A stretch of 64,000 nt of DNA from Penicillus capitatus (Eukaryota > Chlorophyta), in the NCBI GenBank assembly GCA_965649825.1, contig OZ287699.1, forward strand, positions 930,001 through 994,000, in the 5' to 3' direction. The notes under the pieces are model-generated. The model did no database searches, was not told where the DNA came from, and saw only the letters and a program-made list of their open reading frames with translations. How positions within the stretch are numbered: the first letter of the stretch is position 1; each line of letters starts with the position of its first letter. Shown piece by piece: positions 14,105-24,455 of this stretch. Both the position numbers and the translations under genes were made by a program.

Positions 14105-15376
14105 ATGAGCAACGCGTTTGTGAGCATGTGCGGCACTCTCCGAAAAAAGAGTGCTGCGTTTTTGCTTTTCATTTGCCTGAGTGCGTCGCAAACCGCCTCG
14201 AGCTCGGATGTCGGGCCCGTTCGGTCAGACCTGCTTCCGTCTTCTGCATTTCGCACAGAGTCTTCGTCGTATGCGCAGCATCTTTCACCTGGCAACGGCG
14301 ATAGCTCACGCAATGTGCGTCCCCCTGTCGACGGAAGCGTTGTATTGGATTCCATTCCATCTTGGCCTTCCGAAAATTCTGCCGCCACCCTACCGGAAGC
14401 TGTGGGATGGACATCGTCCCGTCCCTGCTGCGTGTCCGTCAGTCAATCCCGACATGACTGTTTCTTCCGTGTTCAGCAAAGCACGATTGGCCACTTGACA
14501 AAGCTCAAAGGACAAAAGGACACGTGGGAAAACTTGGGCGGACAAGTCATGAGCGACATCGGATGCACATCGTGGGGACCATCACACATTCTGGTCTATT
14601 ACCTATCTTCCAACCAAACCGTACTCGCCAAAAGCTTTGAAACGGACAAATGGAGTGAATGGGAAGCTTTGCCGATGTCAGCTCTTCAAGATACGCCACA
14701 GTGTCTGCCGGCCAAGCCTGGAATGATCGACTGCATTGGCCGCACTGCTGAAGGAACGCCAGCGGTGGCTTGTCTGCGAAGCGGTGCGTGGAAGAGAAAA
14801 AAGATTCCGATACAGCACCTCAGTTCCAGTATCGAATGCCTTCATGCCTCTCTAAGTAGCATCGACTGTTTCGCGACTGGCATCGACAATGAGATGAAAC
14901 ACCTCCGCCGGACATATCGTAAGGGATGGGCATCGTCGTGGAAATCGTTGGGAGGTGCTTGCAAGGGATCCCCAAGTCCGATCCTCACAAAGACGCAACG
15001 GCTGGAAGTCTTTGTCACGAGTTCGATGGACAGACTGGCATATATTTCGCGTTACAATGGGGTGTGGACACACTGGAAGCTATTCGATCTCTGGGGACCA
15101 CCCTTGACCACCGAGGCGACCTGTGTCGCATCGATCGATGAGCGCATCGACTGCTTCGCGGCGTTTCAGCCGAGTGGTCAATTGCATCGCGTTGTATGGA
15201 ATGGAGATCGTTGGTCGAAATGGAAGGTCTATGCATACAATATCGTGGACAAGCCTCTCTGCCACTTTGCTGAGGATCAACGCATCTGGTGTCTGCTCTT
15301 CACGTCGGCGATGAAGTGGAAGGTGACGGTGTTTAATCTCATTGATCTGCCTGCCTTATCTCCCTTACCGACATGA
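14105..15376 (+). CDS. Secreted beta-propeller/lectin-like repeat protein
   Basis: Intronless. From ATG 14105 (or 14126) the N-terminus has a signal peptide: a basic stretch LRKK, then AAFLLFICLSASQTASSS. The mature region carries at least six repeats of about 45-50 residues, each with a W-x-x-W or W...LGG turn and a Cys-containing strand: DTWENLGGQVMSDIGCTSWG, DKWSEWEALPM, ASSWKSLGGACKGSP, VWTHWKLFDLWG, DRWSKWKVYAYN. This resembles PLL-type seven-bladed propeller lectins and tectonin-like folds. The frame is open 125 codons upstream of the chosen start, but that part is Arg-rich and overlaps the neighbouring divergent gene. Glycan binding is inference. Confidence 0.6.
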   Translation: MSNAFVSMCGTLRKKSAAFLLFICLSASQTASSSDVGPVRSDLLPSSAFRTESSSYAQHLSPGNGDSSRNVRPPVDGSVVLDSIPSWPSENSAATLPEAVGWTSSRPCCVSVSQSRHDCFFRVQQSTIGHLTKLKGQKDTWENLGGQVMSDIGCTSWGPSHILVYYLSSNQTVLAKSFETDKWSEWEALPMSALQDTPQCLPAKPGMIDCIGRTAEGTPAVACLRSGAWKRKKIPIQHLSSSIECLHASLSSIDCFATGIDNEMKHLRRTYRKGWASSWKSLGGACKGSPSPILTKTQRLEVFVTSSMDRLAYISRYNGVWTHWKLFDLWGPPLTTEATCVASIDERIDCFAAFQPSGQLHRVVWNGDRWSKWKVYAYNIVDKPLCHFAEDQRIWCLLFTSAMKWKVTVFNLIDLPALSPLPT

Positions 15377-15392
15377 CGAGTCTCTATTCCCA

Positions 15393-16444
15393 ATGAACAA
15401 GCGTTTAATGCGTAAACTATGTGCGTTGCCCATTCGGCCGCCACGAGAGATGGACAAGTTGACGTTTCGCAAACAGATCGAATCGATCGAGGCTGAAAAA
15501 AGACTCGGCTTCGTCGTCGAGAATCTCGTCGAGCGAACGCGGCAGTCGAATAAGTGCCCGGGATGCTGGCTGCAGCGGGTGAACTGCGCGTGTGCTTCGT
15601 GGCAGTCGGTGTCGTGTCGCACCAAGGTCGTCGTGCATATCCATCACTGTGAATGGTAAACAAGGCCATTCTCTGCTGCGACACGCATATTGCCTTCTCA
15701 GGGGCGTCTGCAGCAATACGGGGATTTGCATCCATCGGACACTGAATGGATCTCTTTTCCTGCTCAGAGGGCTGCCGGTACAGCAATAGCTAACCAACCC
15801 TCCACGACCTTCGAATTTTCTCTGGCTGCTCAGAGAGATGACGAGACGATGGCACAGATTTGGACGGATCCTGCATATATGCCTTGCATCTTGTGGCCAG
15901 GTTCGGCAAACCGTGGACAAGATGAAGTGCCATCTATGTTGTAACAAAGGAGAAGATGCCATGTCTGTTGCCGAGGTGAGGCGACATCTGCCTGCAGAGA
16001 AGCAGCTGCTGTTGATTGTTCCAGATGGAACATTCAGCAACGCACGGCGCATGATGAAGAAATATCCACAGACCTGCGCAAAAGGCATCGAAATCTCTAC
16101 TGACATACATTCCACGCCTGATGGTTGCTGTTGGACAGTGGCATTGTCATCGGAGTCTGTCCTCGAAGGAAAAGCAAACTCCTTTCTCTATCCCGTACGG
16201 AAATACGGAGGCAGCGAAGCGGACACTGGGAGGTCTGTCTCTTTAAAAACTCACGCATGCGTTATCTGCACGACGTTTCCAATTTAGAGTGTCGACGCTC
16301 GAAGCTGTGGCCGCCTTCATGCGAGAGATCGATGAAGAAGCTGTCGTTGCCGAGACGCTGATCAGCAATATGAAACTGCAAATGGATCGAGCGCTGAAGC
16401 AGAAATCGAGGGCCATGATTTATGGAACTTCCATGCCCAACTAA
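15393..16444 (+). CDS. DTW-domain tRNA-uridine aminocarboxypropyltransferase (DTWD2-like)
   Basis: Five exons (15393-15655, 15702-15777, 15834-15900, 15950-16232, 16288-16444; introns 46, 56, 49 and 55 nt) give 281 residues in perfect frame. Motifs are the zinc-type KCPGCWLQRVNCACASW, HHCEWGVCSNTG, LWPGEDAMSV, LLIVPDGTFSNARRM, SFLYPVRKYG and VSTLEAVAAFM, in the order expected for TDD/DTW enzymes that make acp3U in tRNA from S-adenosylmethionine. The family-naming D-x-T-W is D-G-T-F here. The gene starts only 16 bp after the stop codon of the upstream gene on the same strand. Confidence 0.85.
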
Positions 16445-16551
16445 CAATAACAATACCATCATCGTTACGGACACAATTCAATGTGTGGCATATGTTTTCA
16501 ACATTCCGTTTCCAGCTCCTCTACGATCGACTGCCTTCTTGCCTCCACTTT

Positions 16552-19348
16552 CTACTTGGCTTCCCAGACGGCGTAATTGTGCCCAGAAGATGCCATTTCG
16601 AAGTGCTTTCCAGGCAAGGCCGTTTGAATGGTGTGATCATGGTTTGGAGACCAATCTCCTGGTCCCATCTTCATCGCCACGCGATCATCGATCACGGCAC
16701 CGTAGACGTTGTCGTGCGCAATCGGGATACGAATCTTCGATCGGCAGTTCAGCCCATTTCGTTTGCGTATCTGAATGAGCTCTTCGATTTTTCCACGCAG
16801 GTGGCTGTCCCAAAAATGATCGTAGAAGACAACAGGCGTGCCAGGATGTGTGAGAATGTAAGCATATCCCTCTTGGAGATTGTGTGTTGGGAAAGGCCAA
16901 TGCTGCAGTGTGGATCCCGTATCGTGATTGTCGATGAACAGGAAAGCACGAGATGGCCAGAGACCCACCATTCCTGGCGGTCGTCCCTCGGGATCGCGCA
17001 GACGCCTTCATCCAAACAAGCCAAAAATTAGCCAAGTCGATCCACCGACAAACCGCATCGCCTCACCAGTATTCTCGGCGTCCGACAGCTTCTTGCAGGA
17101 TGCCTTTCGTTGTGAAATCGAAAGCTGCCGATGTACCACCTGTCGTATCGATCCAGTTGATGGTGCGTTGGCGATGATTTTGCTAAACAGTCATGTCTCA
17201 ATCGAGAGAGGACATGGAATGCGGCTGTACTTGGTTGTAGTTTAGAACACTGTTTGTATACTCGCACGTATCCCAGAACTCTCCGACGGATAGCTCAGGA
17301 ACGGTGGAGTCGATGTATTCCTTGAGCACATCTCCCGGGTATCCTTTGACGAAATCAAATCTCCACCCGTCAAAACCGATGCTGCTGCGGAGGAACTTCA
17401 TCCAATTGATCAAATCGTTTCGGATGTTGGCATTGGAATGATCGATATTGGGGGCTGCTGCGTAGAAGTCTCCTCTCTTCGTTGCGCCCCTTCCTCCAAA
17501 ATCATCACCACTGCAAATGGCGGTTGCATCCCATGGAAGACGTCCGCCAAACTGCACGACACATTTCAGCAAGGCAGACGTGATATTACGCAGAGGACCT
17601 TGTTCCACTTGCCGTCCTCCCCTTGATACTGAGCACATCTGTGATTAATGACAATGTCTGCCATGACTTTGATATCGTGCTGGTGCAGTTCTTGGATGCA
17701 TTCACGCAAATCACTCTCCGAGCCATACTTGGAGTTCAGGTTGTACAGATCGCGAGGCAAGTATCCCTACAACGCTCATGTTATCTTGGCTCCGCACCAC
17801 GGTCACCATCCCGAGTCACGAGGCTCACCTGATCTGAGACGGCATCGCTGGGAGGTGCTAACCAAATGGATGTGAATCCTGCTTTGGCAAAATCGTGTGC
17901 TTGAGAAGCAATCACGTTGTACCAGTTCTGCATACACACCATGAATTAGACAGAAAGATAACGAGGCAGAGGATGGGTATGACTCCGGTCTTGCAGGAAT
18001 CCCAATTGAATCCCTGAAGCAAAATCTCGAAGCCGTTGCCAGATGCTGGTCCAGTACTGATGGCGCCACCCGCTTCGAATTTCAAATCGGCTCCTTCGCT
18101 GCGTTCATCCTCAATCGGCGCCTCGATATCCTAGTCATGATATCTATCGGTAAGACAGAAGGGGATGTGCCGAAATGCAGACCTGCGGTGTTCGTCTCAT
18201 GGCAAGCATGGCTTCCAATTGAAGCAGGGGGCGATCTAAGAGAGCGGCTGCCTTCGTTCGATTGGCCTCCAAGTCTGCCAGTGCACTGTCTTCTGCACCT
18301 TTTTTCACGCCCTCCACAATCTGTTGCTCCACTTCTGCTAGATGCTTTGCAGCATTGAAAATCTCATCGGCTGTTTTTCTTAAGTACTTCACGTTGTCCT
18401 GCAGAGCACGATTGTCAATTCATCTGTCAGCCTGGGGAAGGGGTCTACCGTTAACGATATAAGAAACTGACAGGTCATCGTCCGGCACTAATCACACGGA
18501 AGATAGCCCCTTCCCCAGACAACACAGACTACGGCTTACAAAATTAAACGCCTGAGTAATGGGTTGAATCGGTTTGGATTTGTTCACATCTTCAACACCA
18601 TACACAAGCGGACTGGAACTGAAGATCCGGATCGCTTCCAGATGACGGTGGATCTTATTCAGCCGATCATCGTATGTATCCTCCTTGATCTATGCACGTC
18701 ACATCACACGTCTATCCATGTGTCATTCGAGATAAGAAGGCATCACACTTTTCCTCCGTCCTGATCTGTGATACGGAACACGGCTTCCGATGCATCGACC
18801 GATGCCGAGAGAATGATGAGATCCTGATCTCGCAAGGCGCCGGAGAGCGGCTCCAACAGTGACGAACATTCTTTGCCTTTAACGACGACAACAGTGGCCG
18901 ACTCGTCTGCCTCTCCGTCGAATCGAATCTCCAAATTCCCCTCAATGTCTGACAAGACATTCACCACCAGATTCTATCGACATCGCTCAAACACGGCGAC
19001 AGCGTCGAAGGTCGATTACGTTGCCTTCTTCGACAGCCGTTGCATGGATCTTTGTCGAGATGATGGGCCTCGACGGCAATGTCTCGTTTCGACGGCGAGG
19101 ACAACGTGTACTGCGCCAGACGATCTGTCGTGTCAGTAATGGCCGTCCTAGAGACCTGACACCACACTTGGCTTTAAGTACGTTCGGCAGTGCGACGTCG
19201 GCGTGCGAAACGCGATCCGTCGAGCGGAGGCATTTCGTCGCGTCGTTTTGCGTCGTGCCTCGGTTTCGTCACACCTTTTATAGGTTCGTCCCCGAGACGA
19301 CGCTCTGGCGAAATAACGCGGTTTCGCCAAAGCACGTTGCATGTTCAT
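16552..19348 (-). CDS. Plant-type alpha-amylase (GH13, AMY3-like) with long N-terminal region
   Basis: The C-terminal half is a GH13 alpha-amylase: [23 protein letters not shown] (catalytic Asp), [10 protein letters not shown] (acid/base Glu), [10 protein letters not shown] and the C-terminal sheet ending [10 protein letters not shown]. Upstream exons encode a beta-rich segment ([21 protein letters not shown]) and a helical segment ([20 protein letters not shown]), the layout of long AMY3-type enzymes that act on starch granules. The first ATG of the leading frame is 19348 ([18 protein letters not shown]), an Arg-rich targeting-like sequence, but the first two exon joins are uncertain. One intron (18399-18539, 141 nt) is unusually long and contains an inverted repeat. 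The 3' end is convergent with the DTW gene, 107 bp apart. Confidence 0.8.
18432..18518. repeat. 12-bp perfect inverted repeat inside an amylase intron
   Basis: Arms ctggggaagggg (18432-18443) and ccccttccccag (18507-18518) are exact reverse complements separated by 63 nt. Both lie inside the 141-nt intron whose donor is at 18539 and acceptor at 18399 on the minus strand. Pairing in the RNA would loop out most of the extra length. Confidence 0.85.
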
Positions 19349-19468
19349 CTTCAAAACGATGCACAGCCATTCTCGCTCATCTAGGCATCATCTCCACCAG
19401 GCGCTGTCTGTCACCTCTTCTGTTCCTTGTACCCTCCAATTGTGCGCACCGGAGATTCCAAGACCGTC

Positions 19469-20065
19469 ATGACGGAGCCTGAGACTGTCCAGACCGAAAA
19501 TGGTGGCGCCGAAGCGTCAGAGCATCCCGCCCGTATCCAAGTATCTTTGGGCAAGAAACCGCTCTATTTCTATGTCAACCTCGCCAAGAAGCTTTTGGCC
19601 GAACACGGCGAAGTGCAGCTCAGTGCGCTGGGCTTCGCCATGTCGAATATGGTATCAGTCGCGGAGATTCTTAAGAAGGAAGGCATGGTCGAAGAGAAGA
19701 AACTCTCAACATGTATCGACACGTTGACGGACCGCGGTCGACCCAGACCCGTACGCAAACCAAAGATGGAAGTGATTTTGATCAAGAGCGCGGACTTTGA
19801 TCAGAAATTCGCCGAACAGCAGAAAAATCGCGAAGCAAGAGCTGCCGAAAAAGCTGCCGCCGAAGCTGCCGAAGCTGCCCAGGCGGCTGACACTACCCCT
19901 ACCCCTACCCCTACTCCTGCACCTGCACCTGCCCCAGCCCCAGCCCCTGCACCCGCACCTACTTCAGCACCCGCACCTACTCCTGCGCCCGCGCCCACAT
20001 CTACTCCCGCTGCTGCACCTGCTCCCGCGCCTGCACCCGCTACCGAAGCCAAAGCCAAAGCCTAA
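19469..20065 (+). CDS. Alba-domain nucleic-acid-binding protein with Ala-Pro tail
   Basis: Intronless, 198 residues from ATG 19469 (MTEPETVQTENGG). Residues about 20-85 match the Alba fold: IQVSLGKKPLYFYVNLAKKL, then GEVQLSALGFAMSNMVSVAE and a strand MEVILIKSADF. A charged helix (EQQKNREARAAEKAAAEAAE) leads into a low-complexity TP/AP tail. Eukaryotic Alba proteins bind RNA (RNase P/MRP subunits, mRNA granules) or DNA; which applies here is not visible. Its stop is 27 bp from the stop of the convergent TRAPPC2 gene. Confidence 0.85.
   Translation: MTEPETVQTENGGAEASEHPARIQVSLGKKPLYFYVNLAKKLLAEHGEVQLSALGFAMSNMVSVAEILKKEGMVEEKKLSTCIDTLTDRGRPRPVRKPKMEVILIKSADFDQKFAEQQKNREARAAEKAAAEAAEAAQAADTTPTPTPTPAPAPAPAPAPAPAPTSAPAPTPAPAPTSTPAAAPAPAPAPATEAKAKA
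19892..20046 (+). repeat. Dipeptide low-complexity tract (TP)n/(AP)n
   Basis: Imperfect hexanucleotide-like repetition of cctacc/cctgca units encoding alternating Thr-Pro then Ala-Pro at the end of the Alba protein. Third positions vary, so selection on the peptide rather than pure slippage is likely. Confidence 0.8.
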
Positions 20066-20092
20066 ACATGGTTTCTCCAGTCTTACATCGGC

Positions 20093-20509
20093 CTAGAAGT
20101 ATTTCTTGGCGGCCATTCGGATTTTCTTGTCAAATTCTCTCGAAGAGATTTTGGTTTTGAAAGTGTGGAATGGATTAAGCATCACTTTCAGATGTGCCTC
20201 GTACACTTCCAGAAAGAAGTTCTTCACAGCATCTTCATGACGTCCCTCATGCAGCAGTAGAAATCGCACATCGCTCGGCGTCACGAATGCGCTCACGGAA
20301 AGCGCATTGAATCGATCGACGGTCTTCAGATAGAGCTCCTTCGTCTGTGGGGCCAAAATGTCGACGGAATCCAGTGCCGCATGGAGAACGAAGTGATGAC
20401 GGTAGGCGTCCTTGGAGGCGATATCTGAGGAACGACCACCAGCCAAGTCTGCATGGTACAGTGGCGTGTCTTCATTGCCCACGATAACAAAGCTCAAGGT
20501 CTGGGACAT
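20093..20509 (-). CDS. TRAPPC2: TRAPP complex subunit 2 (sedlin)
   Basis: Intronless, 138 residues, close to the 140 of the human protein. Co-linear motifs: LSFVIVGNEDTPLY, FVLHAALDSVDILA, LYLKTVDRFNALSVSAFVT, RFLLLHEGRHEDAVKNFFLE and FDKKIRMAAKKYF. This longin-fold subunit belongs to the TRAPP tether/GEF for ER-Golgi and autophagy traffic. Start ATG is at 20509. The divergent P450 gene begins at 20542, so both promoters and 5' UTRs share 32 bp or overlap. Confidence 0.95.
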   Translation of the reverse strand: MSQTLSFVIVGNEDTPLYHADLAGGRSSDIASKDAYRHHFVLHAALDSVDILAPQTKELYLKTVDRFNALSVSAFVTPSDVRFLLLHEGRHEDAVKNFFLEVYEAHLKVMLNPFHTFKTKISSREFDKKIRMAAKKYF

Positions 20510-20541
20510 CGTGCCACAAAGCCGTCGGCAAAACGCGTCAG

Positions 20542-22271
20542 ATGCACGATTCTTTTATTGCGACGATGATTTTCGACGTTGCATCGACGTCGTCGACTGT
20601 CTGTCTCCTTTCGTTCTGCGCGGTCGTCTGGTTCGTGTGGAAATTGTGGCAGATATGGAAGGACTGGAGGGAGCGTATGCGTGTGTGGCGTCGCATTCCC
20701 AACTGTCCAGATGAGAATTGGCTCCTTGGTCATGTGCTGCCGTTGGCGACATCCTCGACGCCGTGGTACGTTCCGGCGACCTGGCTCGCCGAGAAGAATG
20801 GAGGAATTGCACGTCTACGTATCTTGCACACGCTGGCCGTGATTGTGGATGATCCCATAGCAATACGTCGCATATTTCAGACGCATTTCAAGATCTATCG
20901 AAAGGATACGGGATTCGCTTATGGGACGTTTCTGCCAATTCTGGGAACGGGTCTCGTCACGAGTGATGGGGCACTTTGGCAAGAGCAGCGTCTATTGATG
21001 GCGCCAGCTTTGCGAATGGACATGTTGGATGTTGTGATACCAATTGCCCGTCGGGCATTGACGCGACTCACACCGAAACTCGATGCGGTCCGCGGATCTG
21101 AAAAATCCATCGATCTGGCCAACGAGCTGCGCCACCTGACACTGCAAGTCATTGGAGAGGCCATCATGAGTTTAGACGCCGATGAATGCGACCAAGTGTG
21201 TCGCCTGTTGTTTGTGAGAGGGCTGAGAGCGCATGCATTGCATTCAGGTGCTGGCCAAGACGTATTTGCCAATTATGGAGGAATGCAACAGAAGAGTGAT
21301 TCATCGTTGGAGAATGTACGTTCCAACCACGGCGTGGTTCCAACAAGAGCGTCGATTGGCGAAACTCAATGGATTCCTCAAATCAACATTGCGGGAGAGA
21401 TGGCGTCGGCATGATCCAACGGAGAAGCCAAACGACCTCCTCGACAAAATCATGGCACCTCTTAAAGTAAGTCCATCTGGAGCGAGGCGCAGAGATATTC
21501 TGTGGCATGTGCAGAAACAGAGCGACGTCTTGAAAGCAGACACCCTGGAACAAATGTGCTACGAGCTGAAGACGTTTCTCCTGGCTGGGCACGAGACAAG
21601 CGCCGCCATGTTGGCATGGGCCATCTATGAACTGCTTAGACATCCCGAGTGTCTAGCCAAGGTACTGAGTGATGCATGGCACTCACCTTTCTTAAGCCGA
21701 TCGGAATTTGATGACAGGTACGAGCTGAGGCGGATCTTTTGTTCAGAGACAGAACGGAGATCCCTCAAAGAAAAGATGTGGAGGCGTTGCAGTATTCACT
21801 GGCTGTCTTGAAAGAGACTTTGCGAAAATACTCCATCGTTCCAGTCGTTTGTCGTGAACTGACGGCCGAAAGGGATGAGCTTTGTGGTTACACTATTCCC
21901 AGAGGCACGGCCGTGATTATTTCACTGAAGGTAGATAGCTGCAAGTGATATCGGATGCCTCTCGATGAACCTATGTCATCCAGGGAGTGCATGATCAGTA
22001 CAAGGATCCTTCAGAGTTTCGCCCAGAGCGGTTCATGCCTGGAGGGGAGTACGAGCAATTTGACGACGATATTCGCACTTTTATGTTCTTGCCTTTTATT
22101 CAAGGGCCACGGAATTGCTTGGGACAGTACTTTGCTCTTCTGGAATCACGATATGTTATGTGCTATCTGATCAAGTACTATGACTTCATCTTGGACAAGG
22201 CCAAGCCAGTTGTGAAAGGAGACGTGATTCCTGAGGCTCCTGGGGATGGTCTCAATCTCTTTGTTCTTTGA
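20542..22271 (+). CDS. Cytochrome P450
   Basis: Four exons (20542-21195, 21248-21661, 21718-21930, 21984-22271; introns 52, 56 and 53 nt) give 522 residues. An N-terminal membrane anchor (STVCLLSFCAVVWFVWKLW) is followed by the I-helix oxygen-binding motif AGHETSA, the K-helix KETLRKY (ExxR), FRPERF and the heme loop FIQGPRNCLGQ with its Cys ligand. All catalytic landmarks are present. ER membrane location is expected; the substrate class cannot be assigned from sequence alone. Confidence 0.93.
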
Positions 22272-22721
22272 AAATTGCAACTCTCTAAGACCCATATATC
22301 CATCGACGTCTCCACAGGCTTTGCGAACGCATGCTCTTCGATGTCTGAACTCTGTGAGAGCAGCGGTGATGAAAAAGCAGAACGGCTCATCGACATCGAA
22401 TTCGATCGGATGCATGACTCGTATCACACACAGACCATGATGCATACATTTTACCTAGATGTGACGGCGGCGATTTCTCACTCTGCTTGATGTTGACTGC
22501 CGTGGGTACGGCATTGTTTATCGGTAAGAGGAATATGTATAAACGATATGTCACGTTGCGTCAGTCCGACAGAACCTGTTCGTATAAAATGAAGCTTATC
22601 CCTCCCTCAATGCAGCTGTAACCCTTTGCGTTGGACAGAAGACAGAACGAACGCACAACATTGGGAGACAGAAATGATCGTTTAACAACCTCTCTCAGTT
22701 CCAAAAGGTAAGAAGACTGGA
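22272..22721. other. Spacer with a weak small ORF
   Basis: A plus-strand ORF from ATG 22342 (MSELCESSGDEKAERL) runs 49 codons to 22490. A different frame just downstream has a hydrophobic stretch (SLCLMLTAVGTALFIG), but I find no intron that joins the two. Not called as a gene. Confidence 0.3.
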
Positions 22722-24015
22722 TCACTTCTTCAACTCTTTCATGATATCCCTCCCCTGTCACACAAAACTACTGTTTCAGAAATCCTCAATGAAATCGCCG
22801 CCACACCAGGTTCAGTAACAGACTGTCTGCATTGAGATAGACTCGGTTAGCCGATTGGGATACCGTAGAGGCAATTGTTCGCGCTGCCTACAGAACCATG
22901 CACCCAATTGCTCACTCTTCTCTCTTGATGTGACACACACTTCAATCCTTCGCAATGTCAGGAATGCTGGATTCTCTTTAATGGCTTCGCCAATCATCTT
23001 AGCACTTTGTGCCTAGACCCATCACAAAGAAACGTGCGTGCGTTCCAGCATTACAGAAATGGGAGGACACCTCTCCGCGTGCCCGGATGATAGCGCTCTC
23101 CTTTTCTCTGACTGCTTTCTCGACCTAAATGGCAAGAGATAGTCAATCGGAACATGTTTGCCACATTCCAGAATAGAATCACCCAGTATTTCGCTCTCTC
23201 TGCTTCCTGTTGGGCCACTTGCTTTGCTTCGACAGCTGCTGTATACTCACGACTGAACGTCAGCTGCGTAATCGACACATCCTCCAAGAGGATATTAAAC
23301 CCCATAGCCCTTTCTGTCAACTGCCGGCGAATATCTCGACTCACATGCTACACAGCATTCAAACAGCTCATGCATGTCAGTCATCGTCATCGGCAGACCA
23401 ACACCTCTCTCATGGTCAATAACTGACTGGCATTGTACTGGGCCAGAACGCTCTTCAGTGTTTCCTGATCGAGACACATCAACATCGATTCCATACACGT
23501 GTGAGACAGGACCTGGATAATGGACGGCAGCACTCTCTCTGCATAGTCCTTTCCCAAAGTGCGGTACACTGCCTGGAGTTTCAATGGATTCGGCCTCGTC
23601 AACACCCGCAAGCTGATATTCACCTAGACATCACGGCATCTCAAAGACGCTCAAATGACAAGGGCTCTATCTGGGCGTACATTCTGCAGATCCTTGCTTC
23701 CAGAGGTACTCGAAATGACGTTAGGCTTGGCACGGACGTCATAATCGATCGGCCACTCAAACCACGGGATCATGAAGTGAGTGCCTTCTGAGTAAACCTA
23801 TATCCGCTGTCGAGTTGGCAGTGTTCGGAGATCTATTCGGATACCGTTTCTTTGATCCCGGCGATCCGGTTGAAGACGATCGCTCGGTGGCCTCCTTCCA
23901 CTGTGAACAGGCAGTTCATAAGACTGTAGGCACTCACGGCCGCGATCGCCCCGAAGCGCAACACGCGTCCGGCACTGGTTGGGATACGAGGCATTCCGCC
24001 ACCCATGGAAGCCAT
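22722..24015 (-). CDS. PHB2: Prohibitin-2 (mitochondrial inner-membrane scaffold)
   Basis: Spliced reading follows PHB2 end to end: N-terminal membrane segment then [115 protein letters not shown] and [14 protein letters not shown], ending [10 protein letters not shown]. Short introns separate these segments. The start at 24015 ([14 protein letters not shown]) is preferred over the open codons before it. PHB1/PHB2 rings sit in the inner membrane and act as scaffolds for proteases and lipids. The neighbouring divergent gene (75 bp away) also encodes a mitochondrial-type protein. Confidence 0.9.
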
Positions 24016-24090
24016 CGCGATCGCACGACTTGACAATCAGAGCCGACGGATGATCGACAAACGGGTCATTATTTTTAAAGCGGCGTCGAA

Positions 24091-24441
24091 ATGATGCATG
24101 GAGCCCAGGCGAAGATACTCTTGCCGACTCTTTCCTCCTGTGGAACGGTCGCCGTGCGAAACAGATCGTCACTGGGCAACATTTCCCTGCATCCCGTGCG
24201 ACGCTCGCTTCGAAGCGTCGTGCGTTTCGCAGGCGAACGGGAGAAGAACCAGACTCCTGCGAAGAGAAGATTCATTACGCGAGAGGAGGAGCCCGATCAG
24301 TATTGGATGAGTGAAGGCGAGAGAGAAGGGAGAAATCCCATGGCAGATCCTCTTGCCATTATCGGCCTCGTGGCCATTCTGACGCCCTTCATCATCCTTG
24401 GCATCGCCGTGGCGATTGGATACCTCGATCTGACGCCATAG
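24091..24441 (+). CDS. Small single-pass membrane protein with mitochondrial-type presequence
   Basis: Intronless, 116 residues. The first half is Arg/Ser-rich and low in acidic residues (NISLHPVRRSLRSVVRF), as in mitochondrial presequences. A charged linker (REEEPDQYWMSEGEREGRN) leads to one C-terminal transmembrane helix (ADPLAIIGLVAILTPFIILG...) and the end GYLDLTP. I do not recognise the family. It shares a 75-bp divergent promoter with prohibitin-2 and ends 14 bp from the convergent dehydrogenase gene. Confidence 0.6.
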   Translation: MMHGAQAKILLPTLSSCGTVAVRNRSSLGNISLHPVRRSLRSVVRFAGEREKNQTPAKRRFITREEEPDQYWMSEGEREGRNPMADPLAIIGLVAILTPFIILGIAVAIGYLDLTP

Positions 24442-24455
24442 AAATTTTGTATGCC

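Noticed and set aside
16445-16551. Possible overlap of DTW and amylase genes
   Set aside because: Stops are clear at 16444 and 16552; only the UTRs can overlap.
23700-23790. Apparent frameshift in prohibitin-2 at the PIxYDVRAKP segment
   Set aside because: Re-reading the bases (tggccgatcgattatgac) shows an intact frame.
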